From Bacteroidales bacterium (GTDB lineage: Bacteria > Bacteroidota > Bacteroidia > Bacteroidales > VadinHA17), in NCBI GenBank assembly GCA_017999895.1, contig JAGNKY010000010.1, positions 1 to 64,000 of the forward strand: a stretch of DNA of 64,000 nucleotides, read 5' to 3'. Under the pieces are notes generated by a model. It ran no database searches, was not told the DNA's origin, and was given only the letters and a program-made list of their open reading frames with translations. Both the position numbers and the translations under genes were made by a program. Positions within the stretch are counted from its first letter, which is position 1. Every line of letters starts with the position of its first letter. Of this stretch, positions 8,552 through 17,935 are shown piece by piece.

Positions 8552-9952
8552 ATGACTCAGACCGACAGCGAAGAACTTGTAAGGAGAATAGCAAGGCTTG
8601 CCAAGCAAAACCAGGAGCTTGAAGAGCAACTAAAGAAGCTCATGAAAGAAAATGAAAAGCTTAATCGTGAGCTCGAAAAATATAAAACTCAGACAGAAAA
8701 AATTTCTCCGGAACTCATCAAACAAGAAGCCGAAAAAGAAGAACAAACGCTAAAGTTCAACATGGCGACAGTTCTTTTTGCAGATATCCATGGTTTTTCG
8801 AAACTTATAGAAGGAATGAACTCTGTCTCGGTTATGGATGAACTTGATGAGATACTTTTTGAATTTGACCGCATAGTTAGGGATTATAAGATTGAGAAGA
8901 TCAAAACAATAGGTGATACGTACATGTGTGCCGGAGGCATCCCGGTAAAGAATATCACAAATCCCATTGAGGTAGTGATGGCTGCTATGGCCATGAGAAA
9001 CCTTCTTGAGGATTTTGAGAAAAAACGCAGAGGAATTGAAAACAGAATCTGGGACCTTAAGATTGGCATTCATACAGGCCCGGTAACTGCAACGGTGTCG
9101 GGGAAGAAAAAAGTCAGTTATGATATAAAAGGGGATACGGTCAATACTGCCAGCCGTATTCAGGCTGTATCGGATAACGGGAAAATTCTTATTTCAGTTA
9201 TGACATACGAACTTGTCAAGGAATTTTTCGACTGTGTATATTTCGGGAAACTACCTGTGCGATACAAGGGCGACCTGCAAACATACGAAGTTAAAGGGCT
9301 GAAAAAGGAATACACTCTAAATGGCGACGGCAGGACTCCCAACGATGCATTCAGAACAAAGTTTGCATTGATTCAGTTTAACGATATTCAGGAAATTATA
9401 CTTGATAAACTTGAAAAAGAACTACCATCATATCTTTATTATCATAATGTAAAACATACGGTTGATGTTGTTACTGAGGTTGAGTTGATAGGTTGGGCCG
9501 AAGGATGTACTGATGAAGAGATTCTGCTTTTGAAAACTGCGGCTCTTTTTCATGATACAGGTCATACAATTGCATACGATAACCATGAATATTATAGCAC
9601 TTTGCTTGCACGGGAGATGCTTCCGAAATATAATTATACACCGGAGCAGATCGAACGGATATGTGAGATAATTATGGCAACAAAGCTTCCACCCAATCCG
9701 AAGAATCTGCTTGAAAAAATTATATGCGATTCCGATCTCGATTATCTTGGAAGAAGCGATTTTATACCTGTATCGAATACTCTATATGAAGAACTCAAGG
9801 CACAGGATAAGATAGGAACTCTCAATGACTGGAATAAGATGCAGGTAAAATTCATTTCAGGTCATCAATATTTCACGAAAACTGCAAGAAGTTTGAGAGA
9901 AGTGAATAAACAGGAGCAAATTGAAAGGTTGCAGAGTTTGATAACGAATTAA
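8552..9952 (+). CDS. Class III adenylate cyclase with C-terminal HD domain (soluble)
   Basis: This 466-residue soluble protein has three parts: an N-terminal coiled coil (about 5-68), a class III cyclase domain (about 70-250) and a C-terminal HD-type domain (about 285-450). Cyclase residues are complete: metal aspartates D78 and D122, adenine-selecting K118 and D191, transition-state N198 and R202. This predicts cAMP rather than cGMP synthesis. The HD part keeps H302, H334-D335, H338, H345 and D393, so it could bind metal and act as a phosphohydrolase. One protein may therefore both make and break a nucleotide signal; that is inference. There is no membrane segment. It converges with porZ with no gap between the stop codons. 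A second cyclase with the same layout begins at 12929. Confidence 0.9.
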   Translation: MTQTDSEELVRRIARLAKQNQELEEQLKKLMKENEKLNRELEKYKTQTEKISPELIKQEAEKEEQTLKFNMATVLFADIHGFSKLIEGMNSVSVMDELDEILFEFDRIVRDYKIEKIKTIGDTYMCAGGIPVKNITNPIEVVMAAMAMRNLLEDFEKKRRGIENRIWDLKIGIHTGPVTATVSGKKKVSYDIKGDTVNTASRIQAVSDNGKILISVMTYELVKEFFDCVYFGKLPVRYKGDLQTYEVKGLKKEYTLNGDGRTPNDAFRTKFALIQFNDIQEIILDKLEKELPSYLYYHNVKHTVDVVTEVELIGWAEGCTDEEILLLKTAALFHDTGHTIAYDNHEYYSTLLAREMLPKYNYTPEQIERICEIIMATKLPPNPKNLLEKIICDSDLDYLGRSDFIPVSNTLYEELKAQDKIGTLNDWNKMQVKFISGHQYFTKTARSLREVNKQEQIERLQSLITN

Positions 9953-12211
9953 TTATTTGATAACAAGCACCTTAGTCGCCACTGCCTCTGTTCCGTCCTC
10001 ATTTGCAACAAATATGAGGTAAACTCCTGTTGAGACTCTTTCGCCGCGATAGTTAAGGAGATTCCATGTTGCCTGGCCTCCGTCGGAAACGCATCTGTAA
10101 ACAAGGTTGCCGCTTATATCCGTTATACGAACGCTCGAGTTACGCATCAGACCTGTAATTGTAAGGTTACCGGTATATGTTTCCCTTACCGGATTTGGAA
10201 AGGCATAAACTTTACTGAAATTTTCTGCTCCTTTTGTGGCATCGCCTCTTACGGATATCACCCCTTTGGCAGTTCCCAGCCACACCACTCCTGTTTTATC
10301 GTCAACAGCCACACTTACAACAGTGTTGGATAACAAAGGGCTGTTCTCCTCGTTGTAGTTAATAAGTTTCTCAGTCCCGTCGGCTGAAAGGAGGTAAGCC
10401 CCTGAGTTAAAAGTACCGAGCCACTTACGGTTTGCGCCGTCAACGGCTATGGAAGTGATTATTTCCGTGCCGAGCATATAATCAGCAAGTCCGGAACCAT
10501 CATTCCTCGGCACCTTAATTCTGAAAGCTTTAGGCTCTTCATCGAATATTAACGAGGTATTGTAATATATAGCAGGGCCCTGGTCGGTGCCTACCCAGAT
10601 ATTGCCGTCGAGGTCTTCTGCTATACTATAAACTAATGAAATCACTTTGTTATCGCTATCTTTAATAAGCATCTGACGGTACCGGTTGTCGCTGAATACA
10701 AATAACCCGTATCCTCTTGGAAGCACCACCCACTTTTGCCCGGTGGATGTTACGATTATATCGCCGATTGTGGGAGCATCAATAGTGAAAGGGAAAGTTA
10801 TCCATGTATTATCAGTTTTTAGTACTTTTATACTCCCGGGAACTCCTGTCTGCGTAATCCATAAGTTTCTGTCGCGGTCCATCGCAAGGCCGCATATCCT
10901 CGAATAAGGCTTTCCGGGAATAATAGTCTGCAGCGGAGAATTGGAATCATCATATTTTTTGACAAGAACATTATTCCTGTATTCCAGAAGTCCTGCGCCC
11001 CATGTTGAAACCCAGAAATGATTGTTATCTGCAGGGTCGACAAGAATTCTCATCGGATCGTATATTCCGGGAGGCATCAAAGAATTCCAGTTATTATTTT
11101 CATAAACAAATACCTGAAAGGGCCGCATGAGGTTATTCCATGCATTGTCGATTCCCCCTCCGCTCACGTATGCCTTGCCATTAGAAGCTGAGATATATAT
11201 TACATTATTACTGGATGGTCCGGGCAAAGAGAGTTTGGCGATTTTTGTCATATTTTCCACTCTTACCAGACCAATACTTTTATCCGCAATCCATATATCG
11301 TTTCCGTCGGCTACAGCATGAGCCATATCGGGTTTGGCCTGATTGTACGAATCAATTGTCTTGATTAATTTGCCCGCAGTGTTATATACTCTTACCATTG
11401 AAGCTGAGGTAACAGTAAAACCATCGGAGAAGGTATCGAGTGACAGGTTGTTCAGATACTGTTCTGTTGAAAATACTTCTGCTTCCTGAGGGTTTGGAAG
11501 AACGAAAATTATATCTGGATCAGGAGGTTCCGAATGGCTATTTACATAAATATGTTTATTAGTATAAATTACTGAATTGAAAACTGCTGTTGGATTTGGG
11601 AAGGCGTTTACTCTGTTCCAATTACCATAGTATGACAAACCCAGGGTTAAAGCCGGGGCATAAAATAGTCCGGAACTGGTAGCTGCATAAACATTGCTTT
11701 CGTCGAATGTAACATCGTATATTTCGGTTGATTCATTTCCTGGTTTCCAGGTATCGTATATCTCCTTTTTCATCAGGTCGATTACCACTATGCCTATTGA
11801 TCCAGCCAGATAAGCATATTTGCCTCTTGTCCTTATTCTGAAAATTTCTTTGTTTCCCGGAATATATTTCCTCTTTATATCGGGTATATTGTAAATTGTT
11901 TGATCTGTCATTATGTCGATATTTGTGCTCTGATAAGCTATTATGAGCGAATTTGTTTCGGACGACCATGCTATAGTGCTGATTCCTGTCTCGCTAAGTC
12001 CCTGTACTCTGGAGGCTTTTCTTAGCTCATTATATTCCTTGTTATAGATCAGAAGGGAGCTGCCGGTTGAAGCATATATTTCCTTTGAACCTGCAGCAAC
12101 GGTCTGGGCTGTGTTATATGAAAGATGATCCTGCCAGGAGCCGACCGGTCCTTGTGCTTCAGCAAATGAAGCGGTAAGAAACAATGAAATAGATAAGAAA
12201 TAACGCTTCAT
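9953..12211 (-). CDS. porZ: PorZ-like type IX secretion system surface protein
   Basis: This 752-residue exported protein has a signal peptide (about 1-19) and begins G-S-W-Q-D-H-L-S-Y-N, as PorZ proteins do. Two beta-propeller regions follow with repeated W-V-G-T-D-Q-G/W-L-G-T-A-K-G-type blades. The C-terminus (about 668-752) is a T9SS type A sorting domain, with the Y-A-F-P-N-P-V start, G-N-L-V-Y and S-T-G-V-Y-L-I-F motifs. PorZ is part of the outer-membrane attachment complex that delivers anionic lipopolysaccharide to T9SS cargo. A generic two-component-regulator-propeller protein with a T9SS tail is the alternative, but length and start favour PorZ. rdgB lies 46 bp upstream on the same strand. 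Confidence 0.78.
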   Translation of the reverse strand: MKRYFLSISLFLTASFAEAQGPVGSWQDHLSYNTAQTVAAGSKEIYASTGSSLLIYNKEYNELRKASRVQGLSETGISTIAWSSETNSLIIAYQSTNIDIMTDQTIYNIPDIKRKYIPGNKEIFRIRTRGKYAYLAGSIGIVVIDLMKKEIYDTWKPGNESTEIYDVTFDESNVYAATSSGLFYAPALTLGLSYYGNWNRVNAFPNPTAVFNSVIYTNKHIYVNSHSEPPDPDIIFVLPNPQEAEVFSTEQYLNNLSLDTFSDGFTVTSASMVRVYNTAGKLIKTIDSYNQAKPDMAHAVADGNDIWIADKSIGLVRVENMTKIAKLSLPGPSSNNVIYISASNGKAYVSGGGIDNAWNNLMRPFQVFVYENNNWNSLMPPGIYDPMRILVDPADNNHFWVSTWGAGLLEYRNNVLVKKYDDSNSPLQTIIPGKPYSRICGLAMDRDRNLWITQTGVPGSIKVLKTDNTWITFPFTIDAPTIGDIIVTSTGQKWVVLPRGYGLFVFSDNRYRQMLIKDSDNKVISLVYSIAEDLDGNIWVGTDQGPAIYYNTSLIFDEEPKAFRIKVPRNDGSGLADYMLGTEIITSIAVDGANRKWLGTFNSGAYLLSADGTEKLINYNEENSPLLSNTVVSVAVDDKTGVVWLGTAKGVISVRGDATKGAENFSKVYAFPNPVRETYTGNLTITGLMRNSSVRITDISGNLVYRCVSDGGQATWNLLNYRGERVSTGVYLIFVANEDGTEAVATKVLVIK

Positions 12212-12257
12212 AATAATTATAATTAAACTGACAAATCATTAGGTTTATTACTACAGG

Positions 12258-12833
12258 TTAATGTTGAAGCAGAAAATCTTTTAGTTTCATGAATGCGAGT
12301 GCGCGGTGTGAAATTTTATTTTTGTCGTCAAGGCTCATTTCAGCGAAAGTTTGATTATACCCGTCAGGCAGGAATATCGGGTCGTATCCAAAGCCTTCGT
12401 TTCCGCGTCTCTCTTTGAGGATTGTTCCTTTTATATTTCCTTCGAACAGAAATTCTTTGTTATCCTTTATCAGAGCAATAACGGTTCGGAACATTGCTTC
12501 CCTGTCATTTTCATCTTTCATTAATTCCAGCACTTTTTCTATATTTCTGTCGAAATTCTTTTCTTCTCCTGCAAACCTTGCGGAAAACACACCTGGTTTT
12601 CCTCCCAGAGACTTAACCTCAAGTCCGGTGTCATCGGCAAAAACATCCATACCTGTAAGGTTATGAATATATCTTGCTTTTGCCATTGCATTTTCTTCGA
12701 GTGTATCGAAATCTTCCGGAATATTGTCAGGTATTTTAAGATCTTCAAGGCTTATAAGTTTTATGTTATTGCCCAGCAAAGCGCTTATTTCCTTGATCTT
12801 ATGTTTATTGCCGGTTGCAAAAACAAGTTCCAT
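12258..12833 (-). CDS. rdgB: Non-canonical purine NTP pyrophosphatase (RdgB/HAM1 family)
   Basis: This 191-residue cytosolic enzyme hydrolyses dITP, ITP and XTP to monophosphates, clearing deaminated purines from the nucleotide pool. It has the full family signature: T7-G-N-K-H-K near the N-terminus, E-E-N-A-M-A-K-A, F-A-D67-D68-T-G-L, S-A-R-F-A-G, G-F-G-Y-D-P-I-F and S-H-R-A-L-A-F. Length is standard. It starts at the ATG at 12833 and lies divergent from the second cyclase, with 95 bp between them. Confidence 0.95.
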   Translation of the reverse strand: MELVFATGNKHKIKEISALLGNNIKLISLEDLKIPDNIPEDFDTLEENAMAKARYIHNLTGMDVFADDTGLEVKSLGGKPGVFSARFAGEEKNFDRNIEKVLELMKDENDREAMFRTVIALIKDNKEFLFEGNIKGTILKERRGNEGFGYDPIFLPDGYNQTFAEMSLDDKNKISHRALAFMKLKDFLLQH

Positions 12834-12928
12834 GATGAGATTATTTGGTTTTAAAAGTAATCAAATTTGAGTCTTCTTTTTGTCCCGTTTTTATTAAGTA
12901 TTACATTTGAATTATATTTCAGTTGGGG

Positions 12929-14800
12929 ATGAATATAATGATACCGGTTGTTTTAAGGATATTTCTTTTTGCTGTATTTCCTGCATTGGTGTCGTTTGAG
13001 AAGAATGATTCGGCTCAGGAATACCCTGTCGGTGATTATGTATTTGTAAAGAGAATTTTCATTGGACATGATTCGATAATAGATATTGGGCAGGGAAACT
13101 CTCTGGAAGAGATATTGAGAGGGAGAAAGATAGTTCTTGGGAAAAGGAATAATAACATTTCATTTCAAGTTTCTGCGCCTGATGCCGGATTATTGAGCTT
13201 CATGCTTGTTAACTTTGACAGGGAATGGTCGAGGTGGCAAAAGGAAGGGATAAAAGACTATACAAACCTTCCGGCCGGGCATTATTCTTTCGTAGCCCGG
13301 TACATGGTTCCTAACGGAAAGGTAATAGTAAGTAACCCCATTGATTTCAGGGTTCTTCCTGCCTGGTATTATTCTACACTAGCAATACTATGTTATGTGA
13401 TGATATTCATTCTTCTTGCCTGGACAATATATGAGCAGCTCAAATATAGATTTGCACGTACACAGTATATGCTGGAGCAGATTATAAACACGAGAACAGA
13501 AGAGCTTATTCTCGAGAAGGAAAAAACTGAAACCCTTCTTCAGAATGTTCTTCCAAGAAGCACAGCAGATGAAATTATGTCGAAGGGAAAGGCAACCAAG
13601 ACCAAATATAATTTTGTTACTGTACTTTTTTCAGATATACAGGGTTTTACAAAAATTGCTGAGGAGACAAACCCCGAAGTGCTTATAGATGAGCTCGATA
13701 AATTCTTTTTTTATTTTGATTCGGTTGTTGAGAAATATGGGATTGAAAAAATAAAAACCATAGGTGATGCTTATATGTGTGCCGGAGGGATACCTGAAAA
13801 AAATCGTACTAATCCGATTGAAGTAATACTTGCCGCTCTTGAGATGCAGGAATATATGAACAGGATTAAATCATCTTCGGAGTTTAGTGGAATGAAATTA
13901 TGGGATATAAGAATAGGGATTCATACCGGCACAGTTATCGCGGGTGTGGTTGGTCAGAAAAAGCTTTCGTACGATATATGGGGCGATACGGTCAATACTG
14001 CAAGCAGGATGGAATCGTCGAGCGAACCGGGGAAAATAAACATTTCAGGCACTACTTACGAATTTGTAAAAGATTTTTTTATATGTAAATACAGAGGTAA
14101 GATGCCTGTAAAATACAAAGGAGAGATAGATATGTATTTTGTAGAGGGCATTCTTGAAGAACTGCGCGACGAAAATAACAAGCCCAACCGAAAGTTTATA
14201 TCAAAGATGAAAAAACTTAAGCTGGTGGATATAGAAGATTATGTTTTGAAATATTTCGATGAGGAGGCATCGCCGAATCTTTATTTTCACAATTCTTCCT
14301 ATGTGAGGAATATCTGCAGTCAAACCGATCTGCTGGCTAATGCCAGCCAGATGTCGGATGAAGAATATATACCTCTTAAGCTGGCTTCGGTGTTTCTTAT
14401 CACAGGATATATAACAGATTATGAACAGCCGGCGGAAGCATCATGCAATTTTATGCGCGAAGTATTGTCGCACTATAGTTTGCTTCAGGAGGATGCTGAT
14501 GCAGCCGGAAAGCTTATAATGAAATCATTCGGCAATATAGTTGAAACGGAATCGGATAAAATACTTCATGACGCAAAATTCGATTATATGGGAAGAGTTG
14601 ATTATATAAAGCTTACCGATAGATTATTAAGGGAAGAGAGTGAATATGGTAAGGTGAAGAATAGAGAAGAATGGGTAAATACTCAGCGGAAATTACTTAT
14701 TAATCATGAGTTTCTAACAGCAAGTGCAAAACTTATCCGTAATGTATCGGTTGAAGAACAATTAGCTTTGCTTCTTGAATACGAGAAAGAGATAAAATAA
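12929..14800 (+). CDS. Membrane class III adenylate cyclase with degenerate C-terminal HD domain
   Basis: This protein is 623 residues long from the ATG at 12929; a TTG at 12923 would add two. An N-terminal signal or membrane segment is followed by a periplasmic Y_Y_Y-type beta domain (about 68-143), a transmembrane helix (about 148-168), a coiled-coil linker with an L-Q-N-V-L-P motif, and a cyclase domain (about 228-408). Catalytic residues are intact: D236, D280, K276, D349, N356 and R360, predicting cAMP output. The C-terminal region aligns with the HD domain of the first cyclase, but the ligands are replaced: H302 by Y458, H334-D335 by L490-I491, H338 by Y494, H345 by P501. Only the last aspartate remains. 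It is thus a pseudo-HD domain, perhaps regulatory. The periplasmic part suggests signal sensing, partner unknown. Confidence 0.88.
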   Translation: MNIMIPVVLRIFLFAVFPALVSFEKNDSAQEYPVGDYVFVKRIFIGHDSIIDIGQGNSLEEILRGRKIVLGKRNNNISFQVSAPDAGLLSFMLVNFDREWSRWQKEGIKDYTNLPAGHYSFVARYMVPNGKVIVSNPIDFRVLPAWYYSTLAILCYVMIFILLAWTIYEQLKYRFARTQYMLEQIINTRTEELILEKEKTETLLQNVLPRSTADEIMSKGKATKTKYNFVTVLFSDIQGFTKIAEETNPEVLIDELDKFFFYFDSVVEKYGIEKIKTIGDAYMCAGGIPEKNRTNPIEVILAALEMQEYMNRIKSSSEFSGMKLWDIRIGIHTGTVIAGVVGQKKLSYDIWGDTVNTASRMESSSEPGKINISGTTYEFVKDFFICKYRGKMPVKYKGEIDMYFVEGILEELRDENNKPNRKFISKMKKLKLVDIEDYVLKYFDEEASPNLYFHNSSYVRNICSQTDLLANASQMSDEEYIPLKLASVFLITGYITDYEQPAEASCNFMREVLSHYSLLQEDADAAGKLIMKSFGNIVETESDKILHDAKFDYMGRVDYIKLTDRLLREESEYGKVKNREEWVNTQRKLLINHEFLTASAKLIRNVSVEEQLALLLEYEKEIK

Positions 14801-14861
14801 AAAAATCATTTGTTGGTTTTTCATAATAGAGTATTTTTAGAGTGTTTTTAATTTCAATTTT

Positions 14862-15881
14862 ATGGAAAATATTGACTGGAAAAATCTGCCGTTCGGTTAT
14901 CTGAAGACGGATTATAATGTAAGAAGTTATTTCAAAAATGGTAAATGGAGCCCTCTCGAAGTCACGGACTCGGAATATTTAAATCTTCACATGGCTTCTA
15001 CATGTCTCCATTATGGGCAGGAGGTTTTTGAAGGGTTGAAAGCATATATGGGAAAGGACGGCCGTATAAGGCTTTTCAGGTGGGAGGAAAATGCAAAGAG
15101 GCTTATTATGTCGGCAAAAGGGATAGTGATGGAACCGGTGCCGGTTGAGCTTTTTAAGGAGGCAATTTTTAAAGCTGTGGCTCTTAACAAAAAATATATT
15201 CCACCTTACGGTAGCGGTGCAACTCTATACATCAGGCCGCTTCTTTTAGGCACAGGGGCTGAAGTGGGCGTAAAACCTTCAGAAGAATATCTTTTTATTG
15301 TTTTCGTAACTCCAGTAGGACCATATTTTAAAACAGGTATAAAACCGGTTGATATGCTGATAATACGCGATTTCGACCGTGCAGCACCTAAGGGAACAGG
15401 AGCATTTAAAGTAGGGGGCAATTATGCCGCCAGTTTGCGTGCGCTCATGGTGGCTCATGAAGGTGGATATGCAAATACAATTTTTCTCGATGCTGCCGAG
15501 AAAAAATATATAGATGAGTGTGGACCTGCTAATTTCTTTGGAATAAAAAACAATACTTATGTAACACCAAAATCGGAATCTATACTCAATTCAATAACAA
15601 ATATGAGTTTGATACAACTGGCTGAAGATATGGGGATGAAAACCGAACGTCGGAAAATTTCGGTTGAAGAACTTGCAGAATTTGAAGAAGCAGGTGCATG
15701 CGGCACTGCTGCCGTGATAAGTCCGATAGCAAGAATATTCGACCCTCCCATGAATAAGGTTTATGAATACTGCAAAGACGATAAACCTGGTCCAATATGT
15801 ATGAAGCTTTATAATAAACTGAGTAGAATCCAGTATGGCGATGAACCCGACCCTTATGGATGGATTACTTTCGTTGAATAA
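14862..15881 (+). CDS. ilvE: Branched-chain amino acid aminotransferase
   Basis: This 339-residue PLP enzyme of fold type IV transfers amino groups between glutamate and the branched-chain 2-oxo acids, the last step of Leu, Ile and Val synthesis. Visible marks are H-Y-G-Q-E-V-F-E-G-L-K-A-Y near residue 50-62, the PLP-binding lysine K183 in the G-A-F-K-V-G-G-N-Y segment, and a C-terminal G-A-C-G-T-A-A-V-I-S-P phosphate-binding loop. Length fits the BCAT group II enzymes. The ATG at 14862 is 61 bp after the cyclase stop. Confidence 0.95.
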   Translation: MENIDWKNLPFGYLKTDYNVRSYFKNGKWSPLEVTDSEYLNLHMASTCLHYGQEVFEGLKAYMGKDGRIRLFRWEENAKRLIMSAKGIVMEPVPVELFKEAIFKAVALNKKYIPPYGSGATLYIRPLLLGTGAEVGVKPSEEYLFIVFVTPVGPYFKTGIKPVDMLIIRDFDRAAPKGTGAFKVGGNYAASLRALMVAHEGGYANTIFLDAAEKKYIDECGPANFFGIKNNTYVTPKSESILNSITNMSLIQLAEDMGMKTERRKISVEELAEFEEAGACGTAAVISPIARIFDPPMNKVYEYCKDDKPGPICMKLYNKLSRIQYGDEPDPYGWITFVE

Positions 15882-15991
15882 CAGGAAAGATGATTCTTTT
15901 GTTTTTTCAATAGTACTTTGTCGTTAATTGAATAAATTAAACTTACTTATTTCCGGAATGTTGACTATTTTTACAGCCAAAATCACGGAGA

Positions 15992-16870
15992 GTGAAAAAA
16001 AAGGAGCAGGTACTTTCAAAAACAAGAATCACAGGTTCATACTTAACTCTGGTGATAAGTATTTCTCTTGTACTTTTTCTTCTTGGGTTGCTCGGACTTT
16101 TGCTTATTAATGCACATGGATTATCCCAATATTTCAAGGAAAGTATCTCTTTTTCTGTTATTGTTAATGAAGATGCCCGTGAAGCTGATATCAGAATGCT
16201 TCAGAAAGACCTTGATGCAAAAAGTTATGTTAAGTCAACCGAATATATATCGAAAGAACAGGCTGCAGAAAAGCTAAAGGAGGAGCTTGGAGAAGATTTT
16301 ATTAATTTCCTTGGTTATAATCCTTTAACTCCCACAATAGATGTTTACCTTTTTGCCGATTATACTCATCCCGACAGCGTTGCCAAAATTGAAAAATATA
16401 TTCTTGAATACCCGATTGTAAAAGAGGTTTATTACCAGGAATCACTACTTCACCTTATTAATGAGAATGTGGAAAAGATAAGCCTTTTTCTGCTTGTTAT
16501 GAGCTTATTCTTATTCCTGATTGCTCTGACAATTATAAACAACACGATAAGGCTTTCTATTTACTCAAAACGCTTTATTATCAAAACGATGCAGCTTGTT
16601 GGCGCTACAAGGTCTTTCATACGTAAACCGTTTCTTATCAGGAGCGCAATTCACGGACTTATAGCAGCACTTATTGCAATGATTCTTATCCTGAGTTTGA
16701 TATACTTTATCGAGAAAGAATTCGTTAGTCTGATTTTCTTTCAAAATTTCAATATGCTAATAGCACTTGCTGCAGCGATAGTGGTGCTCGGTATTTTTTT
16801 ATCGGTAGTTTCATCATATTTCTCAGTAAATAAATATCTTAGTATTCCAGAAGACAAACTTTATATTTAA
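15992..16870 (+). CDS. ftsX: Cell division protein FtsX (permease-like)
   Basis: This 292-residue inner-membrane protein has the FtsX topology: one N-terminal helix (about 18-40), a periplasmic domain of about 110 residues with S-V-I-V-N-E-D-A and P-I-V-K-E-V-Y-Y-Q-E segments, then three helices (about 163-190, 215-240, 250-280). FtsX works with the ATPase FtsE to activate cell-wall hydrolases at division; ftsE is not in this window. The start is a GTG at 15992 preceded closely by GGAG. It heads the run ftsX - DUF3098 - uppP - truB - queA, a gene order common in Bacteroidota. Confidence 0.9.
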   Translation: MKKKEQVLSKTRITGSYLTLVISISLVLFLLGLLGLLLINAHGLSQYFKESISFSVIVNEDAREADIRMLQKDLDAKSYVKSTEYISKEQAAEKLKEELGEDFINFLGYNPLTPTIDVYLFADYTHPDSVAKIEKYILEYPIVKEVYYQESLLHLINENVEKISLFLLVMSLFLFLIALTIINNTIRLSIYSKRFIIKTMQLVGATRSFIRKPFLIRSAIHGLIAALIAMILILSLIYFIEKEFVSLIFFQNFNMLIALAAAIVVLGIFLSVVSSYFSVNKYLSIPEDKLYI

Positions 16871-16873
16871 AAT

Positions 16874-17131
16874 ATGGCAAAAAAAGAGATAGAAAAAAAT
16901 AAACGGAATTTTGCTATTCCACCGGAAAACTATAAGCTTATTGCTATCGGTTTTGCAATAATTGTTATAGGATTTCTTCTTATGCTTGGGGGTAGATCAG
17001 AAAGCCCCGACCAGTTTAGCGAAAAAATATTCAGTTTCCGTCGTGTCACACTTGCACCAATTGTAGTAGTTGCAGGTTTTGTTTTCGAAATATGGGCAAT
17101 TATGAGAAAGCCCGGGAAAGAAAAAGAATAA
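16874..17131 (+). CDS. DUF3098 small membrane protein
   Basis: This 85-residue protein has two transmembrane helices (about 20-40 and 58-76) separated by a short charged loop (F-S-F-R-R-V-T-L-A-P). Length, topology and position between ftsX and uppP match DUF3098, a Bacteroidota family of unknown function. The ATG lies 3 bp after the ftsX stop codon, so the two are surely co-transcribed. The constant neighbourhood hints at a role in the cell envelope, but this is inference. Confidence 0.85.
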   Translation: MAKKEIEKNKRNFAIPPENYKLIAIGFAIIVIGFLLMLGGRSESPDQFSEKIFSFRRVTLAPIVVVAGFVFEIWAIMRKPGKEKE

Positions 17132-17150
17132 CACAATCACCTTTTAAATT

Positions 17151-17930
17151 ATGAATATTTTTGAAGCTATCATCCTTGGAATTATCCAGGGTCTTACTGA
17201 ATTTTTGCCTGTCAGCAGTTCGGGGCATCTCGAAATAGCAAAAGCATTTTTCGGAATAAATCCTGAAGGCAGTTTTTCTTTCACCATCGCTGTTCATTGC
17301 GCAACTGTTTTATCAACAATTGTAGTTTTCTGGCGTGATATAGTCAACCTGCTGAAAGGTTTTTTTAAATTTCGTATGAATGAAGAAACTTCCTACATTT
17401 TGAAAATCCTTGTATCTATGATACCTGTCGTAATTACCGGAATACTGTTTAAAGATAAAGTCGAAGCAATTTTCAACGGTAATATTGTTTTTGTAGGTTC
17501 GATGCTTCTTGTCACTTCTGCTTTGCTTCTGATAGGGCATTTTGTTAAGAACAGAAACAGAGAAATTGGATTCAGGGATGCTTTAATCATTGGGATTGCT
17601 CAGGCTATTGCAGTAATTCCGGGAATATCCCGTTCCGGAGCAACAATTTCGACAGGACTGATGCTGGGAAACAGAAAAAATGAAATAGCAAGATTTTCTT
17701 TTTTGATGGTTCTTATTCCGGTGATAGGAGCAAATCTTCTGGAAATAGTTAACGGTGATTTTGCTTCAGGTTCGGCAGGGGCAGGCATTATTTTTGCAGG
17801 ATTCATTTCAGCATTCGTGTCGGGATGCATAGCATGCAAATGGATGATATCCCTGGTGAAGCGTAGCAAAATGATATGGTTCTCCGCATACTGTGCACTG
17901 GCTGGAATCATTTCAATTATTGCCGGATAG
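17151..17930 (+). CDS. uppP: Undecaprenyl-diphosphatase UppP (BacA)
   Basis: This 259-residue polytopic membrane enzyme dephosphorylates undecaprenyl pyrophosphate, recycling the lipid carrier for peptidoglycan and surface glycans; it also gives bacitracin tolerance. Both family motifs are present: G-L-T-E17-F-L-P-V-S-S-S-G-H26 and, near residue 160, P-G-I-S-R-S-G-A-T-I-S-T-G. The ATG at 17151 is 19 bp after the DUF3098 gene and the stop is 5 bp before truB, consistent with one operon. Confidence 0.95.
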   Translation: MNIFEAIILGIIQGLTEFLPVSSSGHLEIAKAFFGINPEGSFSFTIAVHCATVLSTIVVFWRDIVNLLKGFFKFRMNEETSYILKILVSMIPVVITGILFKDKVEAIFNGNIVFVGSMLLVTSALLLIGHFVKNRNREIGFRDALIIGIAQAIAVIPGISRSGATISTGLMLGNRKNEIARFSFLMVLIPVIGANLLEIVNGDFASGSAGAGIIFAGFISAFVSGCIACKWMISLVKRSKMIWFSAYCALAGIISIIAG

Positions 17931-17935
17931 ATAAA

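Noticed and set aside
12923..12928. TTG at 12923 as the start of the membrane cyclase
   Set aside because: An ATG two codons later gives the same signal segment, and no ribosome site favours the TTG.
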